Part shown: positions 7,844 to 15,628 of the stretch, piece by piece
Position numbering within the stretch: position 1 is the first letter of the stretch
Layout of the letters: the number at the start of each line of letters is the position of its first letter
Virus record (IMG/VR): IMGVR_UViG_3300009423_000043
Coordinates: 1-20,947 of that record
Reading direction: 5' to 3' (one strand)
DNA: 20,947 nucleotides
DNA from: a virus
Position numbers and translations under genes: made by a program
The notes under the pieces: generated by a model
The model's database searches: none
The model's input: only the letters and a program-made list of their open reading frames with translations
What the model was told of the DNA's origin: nothing

Positions 7844-8854
7844 ATGGCAAACGTGCAATTGAGCGACGCTATCATCCCGGAGGTCTATTTGGATTACACC
7901 GCGAACGATAGCCCCGAAAAAACCGCTTTCGTAGAGAGTGGCATCGCAGTTACTAACCCAGTGCTTCAAGCACAGGCGAACAACGGCGGAAATACTGTAG
8001 AAATTCCTCACTGGAATGACATTGACGCCAGCGTCGAACCTAATATTGGTGACACGACTGACAACCTCGCAACCCCTAACAAGATTGGTTCTGGCAAGCA
8101 GACGGGTCGTAACGCTTACCTCAACAACGGTTGGGCAGCTAAGGATCTCGTTGGCGAAATTGCTGGCAGCGATCCAATGCGTCGTATCCGTAACAGGACT
8201 GACCGCTACTGGATGCGCAACTGGCAATATCGTATTCTTGCAACTGCGGAAGGCCTACAGGCTGACAACGTAGCAAACAATGGCGGGGATATGATTAATG
8301 ACATCGCAATTGAAGATGGTAACAACGCAACCGCGGGCGCCCTTATTGGTCGCAGCGCAGTAGTAGAAACCGCCTTCACACTCGGGGACAGCTTCGGCTC
8401 AACTGGAGTGATTGCAATGCACTCAGCAGTCTACAAGCGTCTTGTTAATCTCGACGACATTGACTTCGTTAGGGACTCAACTGGAACTTTGGATATTCCA
8501 ACTTACCTCGGTAAGCGTGTCGTCGTTGACGATGGAATGCCCGTAGTCGCTGGCGGAACTTCTGGATTCAAATACACCACTATCCTTTTCGGAGCTGGTG
8601 CGATTGGATACGGAATGGGCAGCCCGCTTGTTCCCGTTGAAGTAGACCGCGATCCAGCCTCAGGTGTTGGTTCCGGACTGGAGACCCTTTGGGAGCGTAA
8701 GACATGGCTCGTCCATCCTTCCGGCTTCAACTTCAACAGTGCCGCCGTTGCCAGCGAGTCTGCTACACTTGCAGAACTGCGCGACGCCACTAACTGGACA
8801 CGAGTGTTCGACCGTAAGAAGATTCCGCTCGCTTACTTGGTAACGAACGGCTAA
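7844..8854 (+). CDS. Major capsid protein
   Basis: A 336-residue protein directly after the scaffold, the expected shell subunit of HK97 fold. Recognisable features are a short N-terminal arm, a GNTVEIPHWNDID region (49-61), a long helix-rich middle with GSDPMRRIRNRTDRYWMRNW, the domain with VIAMHSAVYKRL, and a C-terminal WERKTWLVHPSGFNF strand followed by a NWTRVFDRKKIPLAYL end. These match the coat-protein family found with DUF4055-portal phages. There is no N-terminal delta-type extension, consistent with a separate scaffold. A 37-base AT-rich leader (AATAATAATAAC before ATG) lacks a Shine-Dalgarno site, striking for what should be the most abundant phage protein. A strong hairpin follows the stop. 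Confidence 0.9.
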   Translation: MANVQLSDAIIPEVYLDYTANDSPEKTAFVESGIAVTNPVLQAQANNGGNTVEIPHWNDIDASVEPNIGDTTDNLATPNKIGSGKQTGRNAYLNNGWAAKDLVGEIAGSDPMRRIRNRTDRYWMRNWQYRILATAEGLQADNVANNGGDMINDIAIEDGNNATAGALIGRSAVVETAFTLGDSFGSTGVIAMHSAVYKRLVNLDDIDFVRDSTGTLDIPTYLGKRVVVDDGMPVVAGGTSGFKYTTILFGAGAIGYGMGSPLVPVEVDRDPASGVGSGLETLWERKTWLVHPSGFNFNSAAVASESATLAELRDATNWTRVFDRKKIPLAYLVTNG

Positions 8855-8864
8855 CGTTCATAAC

Positions 8865-8912
8865 TAGGTTAATGGCTAGGAGGTGCTCGGTCTCACCTCC
8901 TAGCCTAACCTA
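8865..8912 (+). promoter_or_regulatory. Strong RNA hairpin after the major capsid gene
   Basis: The left arm TAGGTTA (8865-8871) and GGCTAGGAGGTG (8874-8885) pairs perfectly with CACCTCCTAGCC (8894-8905) and TAACCTA (8906-8912). This makes a 19-bp stem with a 2-base bulge and an 8-base loop. No U-run follows (ACATTCTTAAAATT leads straight to the next ATG), so it is not a canonical intrinsic terminator. It may weaken read-through, or protect the capsid mRNA 3' end, giving high capsid output relative to downstream genes. Confidence 0.8.
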
Positions 8913-8926
8913 ACATTCTTAAAATT

Positions 8927-9151
8927 ATGTCAAAAGAAACTCCGTGGCAACCTGGCGAAAAACAGGACGCCCCTACCGAAAAAGAAAAGCCTGCTAAAAA
9001 GGCTAAGAAAAAGGCTCCTGCAAAGAGCTCTTCAGATACCAACGCAGATGGTAACACTCCTGGACAACGTGCAACGTTTGAACAAATTCAAGCGGGCATG
9101 AAGAAACAGAGTCAGCCATTAATCGAACGTTCTAATCGTCGCAGACGTTAA
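8927..9151 (+). CDS. Small Lys/Ala-rich basic protein
   Basis: 74 residues, very rich in Lys, with an Ala/Lys/Pro stretch (about 18-33) and a terminal Arg run (RSNRRRR). It is probably largely disordered. The middle segment RATFEQIQAGMKKQ looks like a short helix. I do not recognise a family. Its place between the major capsid and the first connector gene is where many phages keep a small head or head-tail protein, and the strong positive charge would suit contact with packaged DNA; both are inference. It is the first gene after the strong hairpin, so its level may be lower than that of the capsid gene. Confidence 0.6.
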   Translation: MSKETPWQPGEKQDAPTEKEKPAKKAKKKAPAKSSSDTNADGNTPGQRATFEQIQAGMKKQSQPLIERSNRRRR

Positions 9152-9163
9152 AAATAATTCGCG

Positions 9164-9664
9164 ATGGCTTTAATAATTGAAGACGGGACTGGAGTTGCAA
9201 ATGCTAACTCCTATATCACTGTCCAGGAGGCAAAGGATTACGCTGCACTGCGCAATTTAACTTTGCCAACTGTAGACGCTGACATCGAGCCTTTAATTAT
9301 TAAGGCCTTCGATTATTTGGAAGGCTTCAGCTACAAGGGAGAGCCAACCAGCCCTCCCCAGGATGCAGAATTTCCAAGGGACGGACTTTATATCCAAGGC
9401 GTCTTGTTTGATAAGAACAGCATTCCTCCCAAGTTAAAAAAAGCTCAATCGCAGCTTACTTATGAAGCGACTCAAACGGACTTGCTTCCAACTGGAGATG
9501 GCAGAGAAGTAATTAAGGAGAAGGTTGACGTTATTGAAGTCCAATATGCTGAAAAGGGGACAAGCGTTTCTAAACCTAGCTTTAGTTCCGTAGAGAGCCT
9601 ATTGTCGGACTTAGTTAAAACAGGAGGAGCTGGTTCCAGTTCCCTCGTAAGCTTGAGAGTCTAA
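9164..9664 (+). CDS. Head-tail connector (DnaT-like / gp6-type adaptor)
   Basis: A 166-residue protein starting MALIIEDGTGVANANSYIT, the hallmark of the family databases call DnaT-like ssDNA-binding protein. Its steady position after the capsid gene in phages suggests it is in fact the head-tail adaptor that binds under the portal. A helical core follows (AKDYAALRNLTLP, IEPLIIKAFDYLEG), then FPRDGLYIQG and an IPPKLKKAQSQLTYEA helix, all typical of the family. The C-terminal 35 residues are Ser-rich. Its stop shares a base with the next start (TAATG at 9662-9666), implying coupling. The connector role is better supported by context than a replication role. Confidence 0.75.
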   Translation: MALIIEDGTGVANANSYITVQEAKDYAALRNLTLPTVDADIEPLIIKAFDYLEGFSYKGEPTSPPQDAEFPRDGLYIQGVLFDKNSIPPKLKKAQSQLTYEATQTDLLPTGDGREVIKEKVDVIEVQYAEKGTSVSKPSFSSVESLLSDLVKTGGAGSSSLVSLRV

Positions 9665-10137
9665 TGGCAGATTTCTACACAGGGCTTCGAAACACTGCTG
9701 ACAAGCTTCTTAGCGATAAGGGACAAGTCGTGCGAGTTAAAAGAGCTCTCTCTAGCTTTGATCCTATAACAGGCGAAACAGTCGATGGAAGCGTTGTCTT
9801 CCAGGATTTGAACGCTGCAATATTCGACACGAAAAGCGGCACCTATGATCAATCCATTACACAAGAGAAAATTGTGGGCGAAACGAAAAGCGCCCTAGTC
9901 TCTACTAACAACTCAACGTTCACGCCTGAAGTTTTAGATGAAGTTATTATCGGACAGGAAATTTGGAAAATTTTCGGCTTTAGTAAATTAACGCCAAGCA
10001 CTGTTGACGTTATCTTTAAGCTTGGGATAATGCTCGTAGGTTCATTCGAAGCTCAGATTACTTATTACATTAGACCGGACGGCTTTAAATACCTTCGTCC
10101 AGATGGGATTTCCTTTTACACTAGGCCCATAATTTAA
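9664..10137 (+). CDS. Head-tail joining / stopper-like protein with RPDG-repeat tail
   Basis: 157 residues. The first ~120 resemble small phage head-completion proteins: FYTGLRNTADKLLSDKGQ, then a beta-rich core (VVRVKRALSSFDPITGE, AAIFD, ALVSTNNSTF, DEVIIGQEIWKIFGF). Such proteins sit below the adaptor and close the head channel. The C-terminus departs from this: from residue 134 it reads as an 8-residue repeat (YYIRPDGF, KYLRPDGI, then SFYTRP) that looks like a small beta extension. Similar RPDG strings occur in phage appendage proteins, so it could be an anchoring point, perhaps for the fibre-like protein encoded next. The start overlaps the adaptor stop by one base. Confidence 0.65.
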   Translation: MADFYTGLRNTADKLLSDKGQVVRVKRALSSFDPITGETVDGSVVFQDLNAAIFDTKSGTYDQSITQEKIVGETKSALVSTNNSTFTPEVLDEVIIGQEIWKIFGFSKLTPSTVDVIFKLGIMLVGSFEAQITYYIRPDGFKYLRPDGISFYTRPII

Positions 10138-10153
10138 ACACTATAAAACCATG
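10136..10153 (+). promoter_or_regulatory. A-rich start leader, copy 1
   Basis: AAACACTATAAAACCATG overlaps the previous stop and runs to the start codon of the fibre gene. It matches the leader of the tail tube gene (14639-14656) at 16 of 18 positions, both differences being C/T. No Shine-Dalgarno site is present, so this may be the actual start signal. Confidence 0.5.
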
Positions 10154-12433
10154 CCAGATTTACCAGTTGATGTATATATTGATGAGCTCATGCAGAAAAC
10201 GAGTGCAGCTCAAGCACGGGCGCACTTAGAACTCGGAACCGCAGCTTTAAGCAGTTCGACAGAATTTGCCACAGGAGCAGAAGGGGACTTAGCTGCCACA
10301 GCTTTACAAAATGCTTCAATTTCCACGCTTACACTTCTTAACGCAATAGTAACGGACGCAACGCTGGACGATGCGGGCGACACAAGGCCTCCAAGTGCGC
10401 ACTCGCACACAGCGGCACAGATAAGCGACTTTGACGCAGAGGTGAGCGCCAATGCGGATGTGATAGCAAACAAACTTGCAAGTCACGCCGCGGTTTCTGT
10501 GCTTGATTCTACTGAAATTGATTTCACGCTTGTCGGGCAGCTTATTACAGCGGCACTGAAAGACGGAAGCATTGCCCTAGCTCGATTAGATGCAGCTTTG
10601 CAAACTGCTATCGCAAACGCTAACTCCGCTTCACAGCCCGGCCACGGACATACAGCCTCAGACATAAGCGACTTTGATGTGGAAGTAAGCAATAACGCAG
10701 ATGTTACAGCTAACTCGAACGCCAGGCACGATGGGATAACTAAGACGGGAACTGGAACTTACGTTTCCGTTGCTGGGCAAGTAATAAACGTAGATCCAAT
10801 AGACGCTTCTGATGTCACGGATTTACAAACTGCAATCTCTGGCAATGCGGACGTTAGTGCAAACAAAGCGCAACTGGCGACGTTCTGGGAGGGCAATAAT
10901 TTAGCAGCAACGGCAGACCCAGTCGCCACGGACGACATTAACTCAGGTTATGAAGTCGGTAGCGTTTGGATTAATACTACCTTGGACACTGCATTCAGAT
11001 GCGTAGACAATACAGTGGGAGCGGCGGTATGGACTTCAGGAGGAGGAGGCGGGGGTGCAGCAACTTCTACGGATTCTACAGGTGTTCTGACGGGCGGAGT
11101 TTTAAGCCTTGGAGCTACGTCTACCCGCTATTCAATATCTGATGGAACGGGAATAATTGTAGACGAGTTAGGCAATAAAACAGAAGTGACATGGAGCAGT
11201 CTTTTAAACATTGAGCCCGGTGCCATCAACGCTCAGCAAATTACTTTCGTTAGTATTAACTCAGTTGGTGCAGTTATTGAGCAAGCGGATCCATGGACTC
11301 CTCAACAACGAAGAACACAGATTTGTATTGGAGTAGCTGTTCACGTAGATTTCACAAACGTAGTGGCTGTCAATAATGAGCAGGTCGTTAGCTTCAATCC
11401 GCATTCCTCAGCTTACGATATAGGTGAAGCATTAGGTTTCTTGAACCTGGAAGGCAATGAGTTCATGCCTAATGTAGCTACTCCTACAATGGCGATCAAG
11501 AAGGACGCAGGTGAAATTTTCAAAATGGGTGCCAACTATGACACGGATTCATTAGCTCCTCATAATAAAGTTCTACCCGAATTAGCTCCTGTAACTTTCG
11601 GCTACAGATACTCAGCTGGTAACACAGATTTTAACCAGACAGTTATTGACCCTAATAATCTCGACGACGGGGCGAACGGCTTAACACTAATTTCTGGAAA
11701 TGCTACTGCAAACAGATGGAGCATTCAAAGGGTCTACAGTTTCATTTCTAACAATGTATTTATACAGAGGGGAAGGGAAGAGTTTGGATCATTGGCGGAC
11801 GCGATAGCGGGAATAGGAACGGAGGCCTATGAGGTTGAAGGTTCTATAGCCGCTAACGGATTATTCAGAGGTTACATTATCGTGAAGAAGGGCGAAACAG
11901 ATTTGAACTCTGCAAACGCTACTTTCATTACTGCTTCCAAATTTGGAGCGGCTGGAGCGGGTAGCGGAGCAAGTCCTCACACCCCAGAGGGAACGGCAGT
12001 CTTATCAACAGGAGAAACGGAAGGAATTAAATACCTGCAAGAGCAAGGTAACGATACATCAGAATGGGAATACGTCTACGAGACTTTAGGCTTTGCTTGT
12101 TCTGATGAAACAACCTTTCCGATAGATACAGGGGACAGAATAAAATTTGATTGCCCGTTTGATTTTCGAGTGACTAGGGTTTACGCAACCGTAAACGACT
12201 TTCCAACTGTCAGTTCTTTGTTCCTTAACATAAGGGCAGAGGGAGTTGAGATTCTAGGAACTGATTTAGCAATTCCAGCGGGGACGCATAACGGGGAGAC
12301 AAGCGTATTTGCTGCGGCAGCGGCTAACTACCTAATCAACAAGGGTGATGAAATTATTTGCTCAGTAGAACTTCAAGATTCTGGTTTAGCCGCATCCGGT
12401 TTGAAAGTATTTATGGAAGGAATTAAAGTCTAA
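10151..12433 (+). CDS. Fibre-like appendage / putative receptor-binding protein
   Basis: 760 residues with tail-fibre character. The N-terminal ~240 hold two long repeats beginning HSHTAAQISDF (84) and HGHTASDISDF (165), each followed by a NADV-AN motif; a third partial copy ends GNADVSANKA (231-240). HxHT motifs of this kind bind metal in trimeric phage fibres. A segment GYEVGSVWINTTLDTAFRCV (266-285) and a Gly-rich linker (297-302), both common in fibres, lead to a ~450-residue C-terminal part that is probably beta-rich and of unknown fold. No catalytic depolymerase motif was recognised. The gene sits among head-tail connector genes rather than behind the tail tip genes, so it may be a neck whisker or head fibre instead of a distal tail fibre. 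Confidence 0.7.
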   Translation: MPDLPVDVYIDELMQKTSAAQARAHLELGTAALSSSTEFATGAEGDLAATALQNASISTLTLLNAIVTDATLDDAGDTRPPSAHSHTAAQISDFDAEVSANADVIANKLASHAAVSVLDSTEIDFTLVGQLITAALKDGSIALARLDAALQTAIANANSASQPGHGHTASDISDFDVEVSNNADVTANSNARHDGITKTGTGTYVSVAGQVINVDPIDASDVTDLQTAISGNADVSANKAQLATFWEGNNLAATADPVATDDINSGYEVGSVWINTTLDTAFRCVDNTVGAAVWTSGGGGGGAATSTDSTGVLTGGVLSLGATSTRYSISDGTGIIVDELGNKTEVTWSSLLNIEPGAINAQQITFVSINSVGAVIEQADPWTPQQRRTQICIGVAVHVDFTNVVAVNNEQVVSFNPHSSAYDIGEALGFLNLEGNEFMPNVATPTMAIKKDAGEIFKMGANYDTDSLAPHNKVLPELAPVTFGYRYSAGNTDFNQTVIDPNNLDDGANGLTLISGNATANRWSIQRVYSFISNNVFIQRGREEFGSLADAIAGIGTEAYEVEGSIAANGLFRGYIIVKKGETDLNSANATFITASKFGAAGAGSGASPHTPEGTAVLSTGETEGIKYLQEQGNDTSEWEYVYETLGFACSDETTFPIDTGDRIKFDCPFDFRVTRVYATVNDFPTVSSLFLNIRAEGVEILGTDLAIPAGTHNGETSVFAAAAANYLINKGDEIICSVELQDSGLAASGLKVFMEGIKV
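10400..10870 (+). repeat. Internal ~81-residue repeats of the fibre gene
   Basis: Two in-frame units start at the HxHT codons (10400 and 10643), 243 bases apart. ATAAGCGACTTTGA is identical at 10421-10434 and 10664-10677, the same spacing. The second unit ends near 10870 with a third NADVSANK motif. This is protein-level duplication of a fibre shaft element, with drift between copies. Confidence 0.7.
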
Positions 12434-12439
12434 CGACCA

Positions 12440-12973
12440 ATGAAAAATTATACACTATATCAAATTTCTGTATCGGAACCTGTATTGCCGATCAACCGTA
12501 AGCATCCTCACAAGGACGGAGAAACCTTTCCTCATGATTTGCCGGACGATTATGTTTACTTGGAAGAATCCGTTGCAGACGATCCAGCGTTTGATCCTGC
12601 AACGCACAGAGTAAAGCTAACTCAAAACTGGGTTTACGATGTTCCTAACTTGCAAGCGATACGGCAGAAAGAATTGGTTGCATTGCCCGTTCCAAGCGAT
12701 ACCGAATTAGCAAGGACTCAAATGGCAGCGGATTGGAGGTTGTTAGATTTTGAGTTAAGGGGTTTGTTTCACTCACAATACATGGCAGCAAATAACTTGC
12801 TAGACGAAGGGGACTACGAAGCTGCAAAAGCACTTGTGGACGGCATAGATCCATTTGAAGTCATTAAAGGGAATCCCACCAAGCTCGCGACGTTCAACGG
12901 AGTTAAGGCTCAATTTTCGGCAGCGATAACAGCGTTGCCAACTCCCCCAACTCCACCCATAGATCCCATCTAA
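12440..12973 (+). CDS. Hypothetical protein, possible fibre-associated or fibre-assembly factor
   Basis: A 177-residue protein without a clear family match. The N-terminal half is strand-like and polar (NYTLYQISVSEPVLPINRKH, then a Pro/Asp-rich part and THRVKLTQNWVYDVP). A helical middle follows (TELARTQMAADWRLLDFELRGLF, then YMAANNLLDEGDYEAAKALV) and the C-terminus is proline-rich (PTPPTPPIDP). A beta N-terminus with a helical rear is seen in some tail-fibre assembly proteins, and it lies directly behind the fibre gene by 6 bases. That role remains inference. The start context GACCAATGAAA is the same as that of the tail chaperone gene. Confidence 0.6.
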   Translation: MKNYTLYQISVSEPVLPINRKHPHKDGETFPHDLPDDYVYLEESVADDPAFDPATHRVKLTQNWVYDVPNLQAIRQKELVALPVPSDTELARTQMAADWRLLDFELRGLFHSQYMAANNLLDEGDYEAAKALVDGIDPFEVIKGNPTKLATFNGVKAQFSAAITALPTPPTPPIDPI

Positions 12974-12974
12974 C

Positions 12975-13733
12975 ATGATTTTAAATCCTTATCGCTTCGC
13001 AACAGCAGGCACTTTCGGCAACAACAGCCGTGACTTCGATGGCACTGAGGACTGGATTCATATTGGCGATGTTTTTAACTTTGACAGCACTGGAGACGAT
13101 GAGGTGTTTACCCTTGCGGCATGGGTAAAAATATCAGAGACGGCCTTCCAGCACATACTTGGAAGGTTCGGCACAGCTACCACAGACCGAGCTTGGATGT
13201 TCTATGCTACCACAGCGGCAAAGCTGCGTTTTTTCTGGTCGCAAGAAACTGGAACAGGACGGATCTACGAAACATCGGCAGCAGTTATTGACTCTACAGC
13301 GTGGGTGCATGTGGCAATTGAATACGATGGAACACAGGCAGTTTTTGACGACCGAGTGACTATGTATATCAACGGCGGCACAGGGCTAACATTCGGTAGC
13401 GGACTATCTTCCGTCAGCGCAGTAGGAAGCCCAAATTACATTCAAACCGTCACCGCACCGCTCAACATTGGAGGCAGCACCAACGATGCCTCTGGCACAA
13501 GCCTAACAAGACTCACTGATGGCAAGCTGGCAGACGTGCGAATCTATGACGCGTTAATTGGCTCGACTGAGGTGGCAAACCTAGCCGCTGGCACAGACTA
13601 CCAGACCAACCTCGTCGGCTGGTGGTTGCTCGACACCGATGATGTTAATGACAACGCTGGGGTGAACGATGGCACAAACGAACCAAGCGGAGGAACGCCA
13701 TCAGTATTCGACACGGACGGACCACTAGACTAA
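12975..13733 (+). CDS. LamG / concanavalin A-like lectin domain protein
   Basis: 252 residues, nearly all one jelly-roll domain of the laminin-G type. Typical elements are RDFDGTEDWIHIG at the start, FTLAAWVKIS (46-55), WVHVAIEYDGTQ, VTMYINGG, APLNIGGS and DGKLADVRIYDALIG, ending with VGWWLLD. Such domains bind carbohydrate or act as structural beta sandwiches on phage appendages. No signal peptide is present, as expected for a virion protein. The start is one base after the previous stop. It appears richer in GGC, GCA and ACC codons than its neighbours, consistent with recent acquisition. The likely role is host-surface binding or appendage decoration together with the preceding fibre. Confidence 0.75.
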   Translation: MILNPYRFATAGTFGNNSRDFDGTEDWIHIGDVFNFDSTGDDEVFTLAAWVKISETAFQHILGRFGTATTDRAWMFYATTAAKLRFFWSQETGTGRIYETSAAVIDSTAWVHVAIEYDGTQAVFDDRVTMYINGGTGLTFGSGLSSVSAVGSPNYIQTVTAPLNIGGSTNDASGTSLTRLTDGKLADVRIYDALIGSTEVANLAAGTDYQTNLVGWWLLDTDDVNDNAGVNDGTNEPSGGTPSVFDTDGPLD

Positions 13734-13794
13734 TGCAAGACGAGCGCACTATCTACATGCAACACCAACTCTAATGGACTCAGCATATTAACCC

Positions 13795-14214
13795 ATGAGC
13801 TTTGAAAGCGACATAATTGACTTCAGAAACAAATCCCTTGTTCAAGTGGATAGGATAAGAAGGGGCGTCATCCTAAAATTGTTTTCTGCCGTTATATTAG
13901 ACACGCCTGTTCAAACAGGATTGCTTCGAAGCAACTGGCAGACTAGCGTAGGTCGACCTAATGACAAAGTTATTAGCACAGCTAGCCAAGGAGGGAATGC
14001 TGCAATGCAGGAAATTTCTAGCAACTTAGGCATGTTCGGCGACGACGTTCATATGACTAATAACCTTCCTTATGCCAGGGTCGCTGAGTATGGACTTTGG
14101 AACGGGCCTACTGCAAAAGTAAATGCAAAAGGATTTAGTAAAAAAGCTCCTAGCGGAATGATGCGGAAGAATGTCATTCGTATTAAAAAGCATCTTAAAA
14201 AATTAGTCAAATGA
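13795..14214 (+). CDS. HK97 gp10-like tail completion / neck protein
   Basis: A 139-residue protein with the gp10-like signature: DTPVQTGLLRSNWQTSVG (36-53), then NNLPYARVAEYG (88-99), and a C-terminal APSGMMRKNVIRI helix. Proteins of this family act at the head-tail junction or in tail completion. A strongly basic end (KKHLKKLVK) is usual. Its start lies 61 bases after the lectin gene, with no Shine-Dalgarno site, and its end overlaps the tail terminator gene (ATGA at 14211-14214). The connector order is adaptor, stopper, gp10-like, terminator, here split by the inserted fibre/lectin cassette. Confidence 0.85.
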   Translation: MSFESDIIDFRNKSLVQVDRIRRGVILKLFSAVILDTPVQTGLLRSNWQTSVGRPNDKVISTASQGGNAAMQEISSNLGMFGDDVHMTNNLPYARVAEYGLWNGPTAKVNAKGFSKKAPSGMMRKNVIRIKKHLKKLVK

Positions 14215-14633
14215 GCTCCAAAGTTAGATCCGCATTAATTAAAGCAGTCGTTGATTTGAATGCAGCGAATTGGAACTACACTATCGTCGGGGAGAACAGC
14301 CCGGAAGCTCCTAATCATAATGAACCCTGGCTCGGGCTTAATTACATCCCAGACATCCCAGACGTTGCAACTTTAGGCGACGGGGGTGAAGATGATATAA
14401 GGGGCATCTTGCAAGTAGATGTTTTTCTTCCTTTGGGTAAAGGTGAGAAACAAGCTTTAGACGTTGCTGATTCTTTTAGAAGTTACTTTACAGCCGGGCG
14501 CCGATTAAGTTACAGTGGCCAAGAAGTTGTGATAGTAGGATGCGGCAGATCGAGCGGGTTCGTAAGCGACAACTTTTTCAGGATACCTGTATCGGTGATT
14601 TGGTATTCACGCCTCATTAGGGCAATCAATTAA
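14211..14633 (+). CDS. Tail terminator protein (DUF4128 / gpU-like)
   Basis: 140 residues. The pattern of a small alpha-beta tail terminator is present: an N-terminal helix (SALIKAVVDLNAA), a GLNYIPDIPD strand region, DIRGILQVDVFLPLG (62-76), an EKQALDVADSFRSYF helix, a beta hairpin (GQEVVIVGCG), and a final RIPVSVIWYSR strand. Such proteins form a ring that stops tube growth at the length set by the tape measure and joins the tail to the head. The position directly before the tail tube gene is standard. Translation is probably coupled to the previous gene by ATGA. Confidence 0.8.
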   Translation: MSSKVRSALIKAVVDLNAANWNYTIVGENSPEAPNHNEPWLGLNYIPDIPDVATLGDGGEDDIRGILQVDVFLPLGKGEKQALDVADSFRSYFTAGRRLSYSGQEVVIVGCGRSSGFVSDNFFRIPVSVIWYSRLIRAIN

Positions 14634-14638
14634 AACTA

Positions 14639-14656
14639 AAACACCATAAAACTATG
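14639..14656 (+). promoter_or_regulatory. A-rich start leader, copy 2
   Basis: AAACACCATAAAACTATG stands before the tail tube gene and matches the leader of the fibre gene (10136-10153) at 16 of 18 positions. The flanks differ, so this is not simply a duplicated gene border. Confidence 0.5.
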
Positions 14657-15595
14657 TCAGACGCATCACGCCACGCATTATATCAAGTGCTCGAGTCTAC
14701 CTACGGGACAACTCCTGCAACGCCTTCATTCGACAAGGTGCGCCACACTGGCGTCACCATAGGATTATCGAAGGACATTAGCCTATCCGAGGAACTTAGA
14801 GAGGACCGCCAAATTGGCTGTTCTAAACATGGCCCCAGAACTATTTCAGGGGACATTGCTTTTGAGCTAAGTTACGGATCATTCGACACGCAACTAGAAG
14901 CAGTAACTCTCGGGACTTGGGAAGTCGACGGAGGGGGTGCTGGAATCGACAGACTCAAAGCGGGCGTTGCACGTCGTAGCTTTTCTGTTATGCGACACTT
15001 CTCAGATCAAGGAGGGGGCGACAAGCCTTACCACTTGTTCACAGGAATTGAATATAACACGATGAACTTAACAGTAGCTCCTCAAGGGATTCTTGCTGGA
15101 ACTTTCGGAGTTGTAGGACAAGACATGGCAGTCAGCGACACCGCTCCGGCTGGAGCAACGTTAGGAGCTGCGACTGAGAACTGTCCTTTCAACGGGTTTA
15201 CTGGAGCTATTAAAGAGAACGACATTCTTATTGGAGTTGTTACTGAGCTTACGCTAACTCTGGAGAACGGACTTGAATCTCGTTTAGTTGTGGGCAGTGA
15301 TAAAACTATCCTTCCACAAATCGGACGTTCTAACCTTTCTGGGCAAGCGACTGTTTACTTTGATAACGCTACACTGCTTGAAAAGTTTCTTAACGAAACA
15401 GAATCCAGCATGGAGTTTGAACTAAACGACGGCATTAACAAATACACAGTTCTTATTCCTCGCATTACCTACACCGGAGGAGCTAACCCGGACACAGCAG
15501 GTGAGGGCTCAATTACTTTGGCACTTCCTTTCCAAGCACTCGTCGATGACGTAACTGTGGAAAGCAATATTCAAATCGATCGCTCGGCAGTCTAA
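14654..15595 (+). CDS. Major tail tube protein
   Basis: A 313-residue subunit expected to stack as rings into the tail tube. The start (ALYQVLESTYGTTPATPSFDKVRHTG) and the segment LREDRQIGCSKHGPRTISGDIAFELSYGSFD are the hallmark of the phage tail tube family seen in siphoviruses. Later parts (FNGFTGAIKENDILIGVVTELTLTLENG; SGQATVYFDNATLLEKFLNE; TYTGGANPDTAGEGSITLALPFQAL) follow the expected alternation of strands. The length suits a tube protein with a small extra domain. It is preceded by the 18-nt A-rich leader and followed by a hairpin, like the major capsid gene, which suggests these are the two highly expressed structural genes. Confidence 0.88.
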   Translation: MSDASRHALYQVLESTYGTTPATPSFDKVRHTGVTIGLSKDISLSEELREDRQIGCSKHGPRTISGDIAFELSYGSFDTQLEAVTLGTWEVDGGGAGIDRLKAGVARRSFSVMRHFSDQGGGDKPYHLFTGIEYNTMNLTVAPQGILAGTFGVVGQDMAVSDTAPAGATLGAATENCPFNGFTGAIKENDILIGVVTELTLTLENGLESRLVVGSDKTILPQIGRSNLSGQATVYFDNATLLEKFLNETESSMEFELNDGINKYTVLIPRITYTGGANPDTAGEGSITLALPFQALVDDVTVESNIQIDRSAV

Positions 15596-15628
15596 CGGTT
15601 CTGTCTAGTAGTAGTGAACAACGGAGGG

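Noticed and set aside
7703-8227. Minus-strand open frame of 174 codons across the scaffold-capsid border
   Set aside because: It lies antisense to two well-supported structural genes, has no recognisable domain, and no gene on the minus strand is supported anywhere in the window.
8865-8912. Intrinsic transcription terminator
   Set aside because: The stem is strong, but no U-run follows, so I list it only as a hairpin of regulatory type.
9164-9664. Replication primosome protein DnaT
   Set aside because: The family name suggests it, but the genomic position among connector genes and absence of replication genes favour a head-tail adaptor.
13734-13794. Small gene or regulatory element between lectin and gp10-like genes
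   Set aside because: The 61 bases have no start codon with a useful frame, no hairpin and no repeat that I could support.
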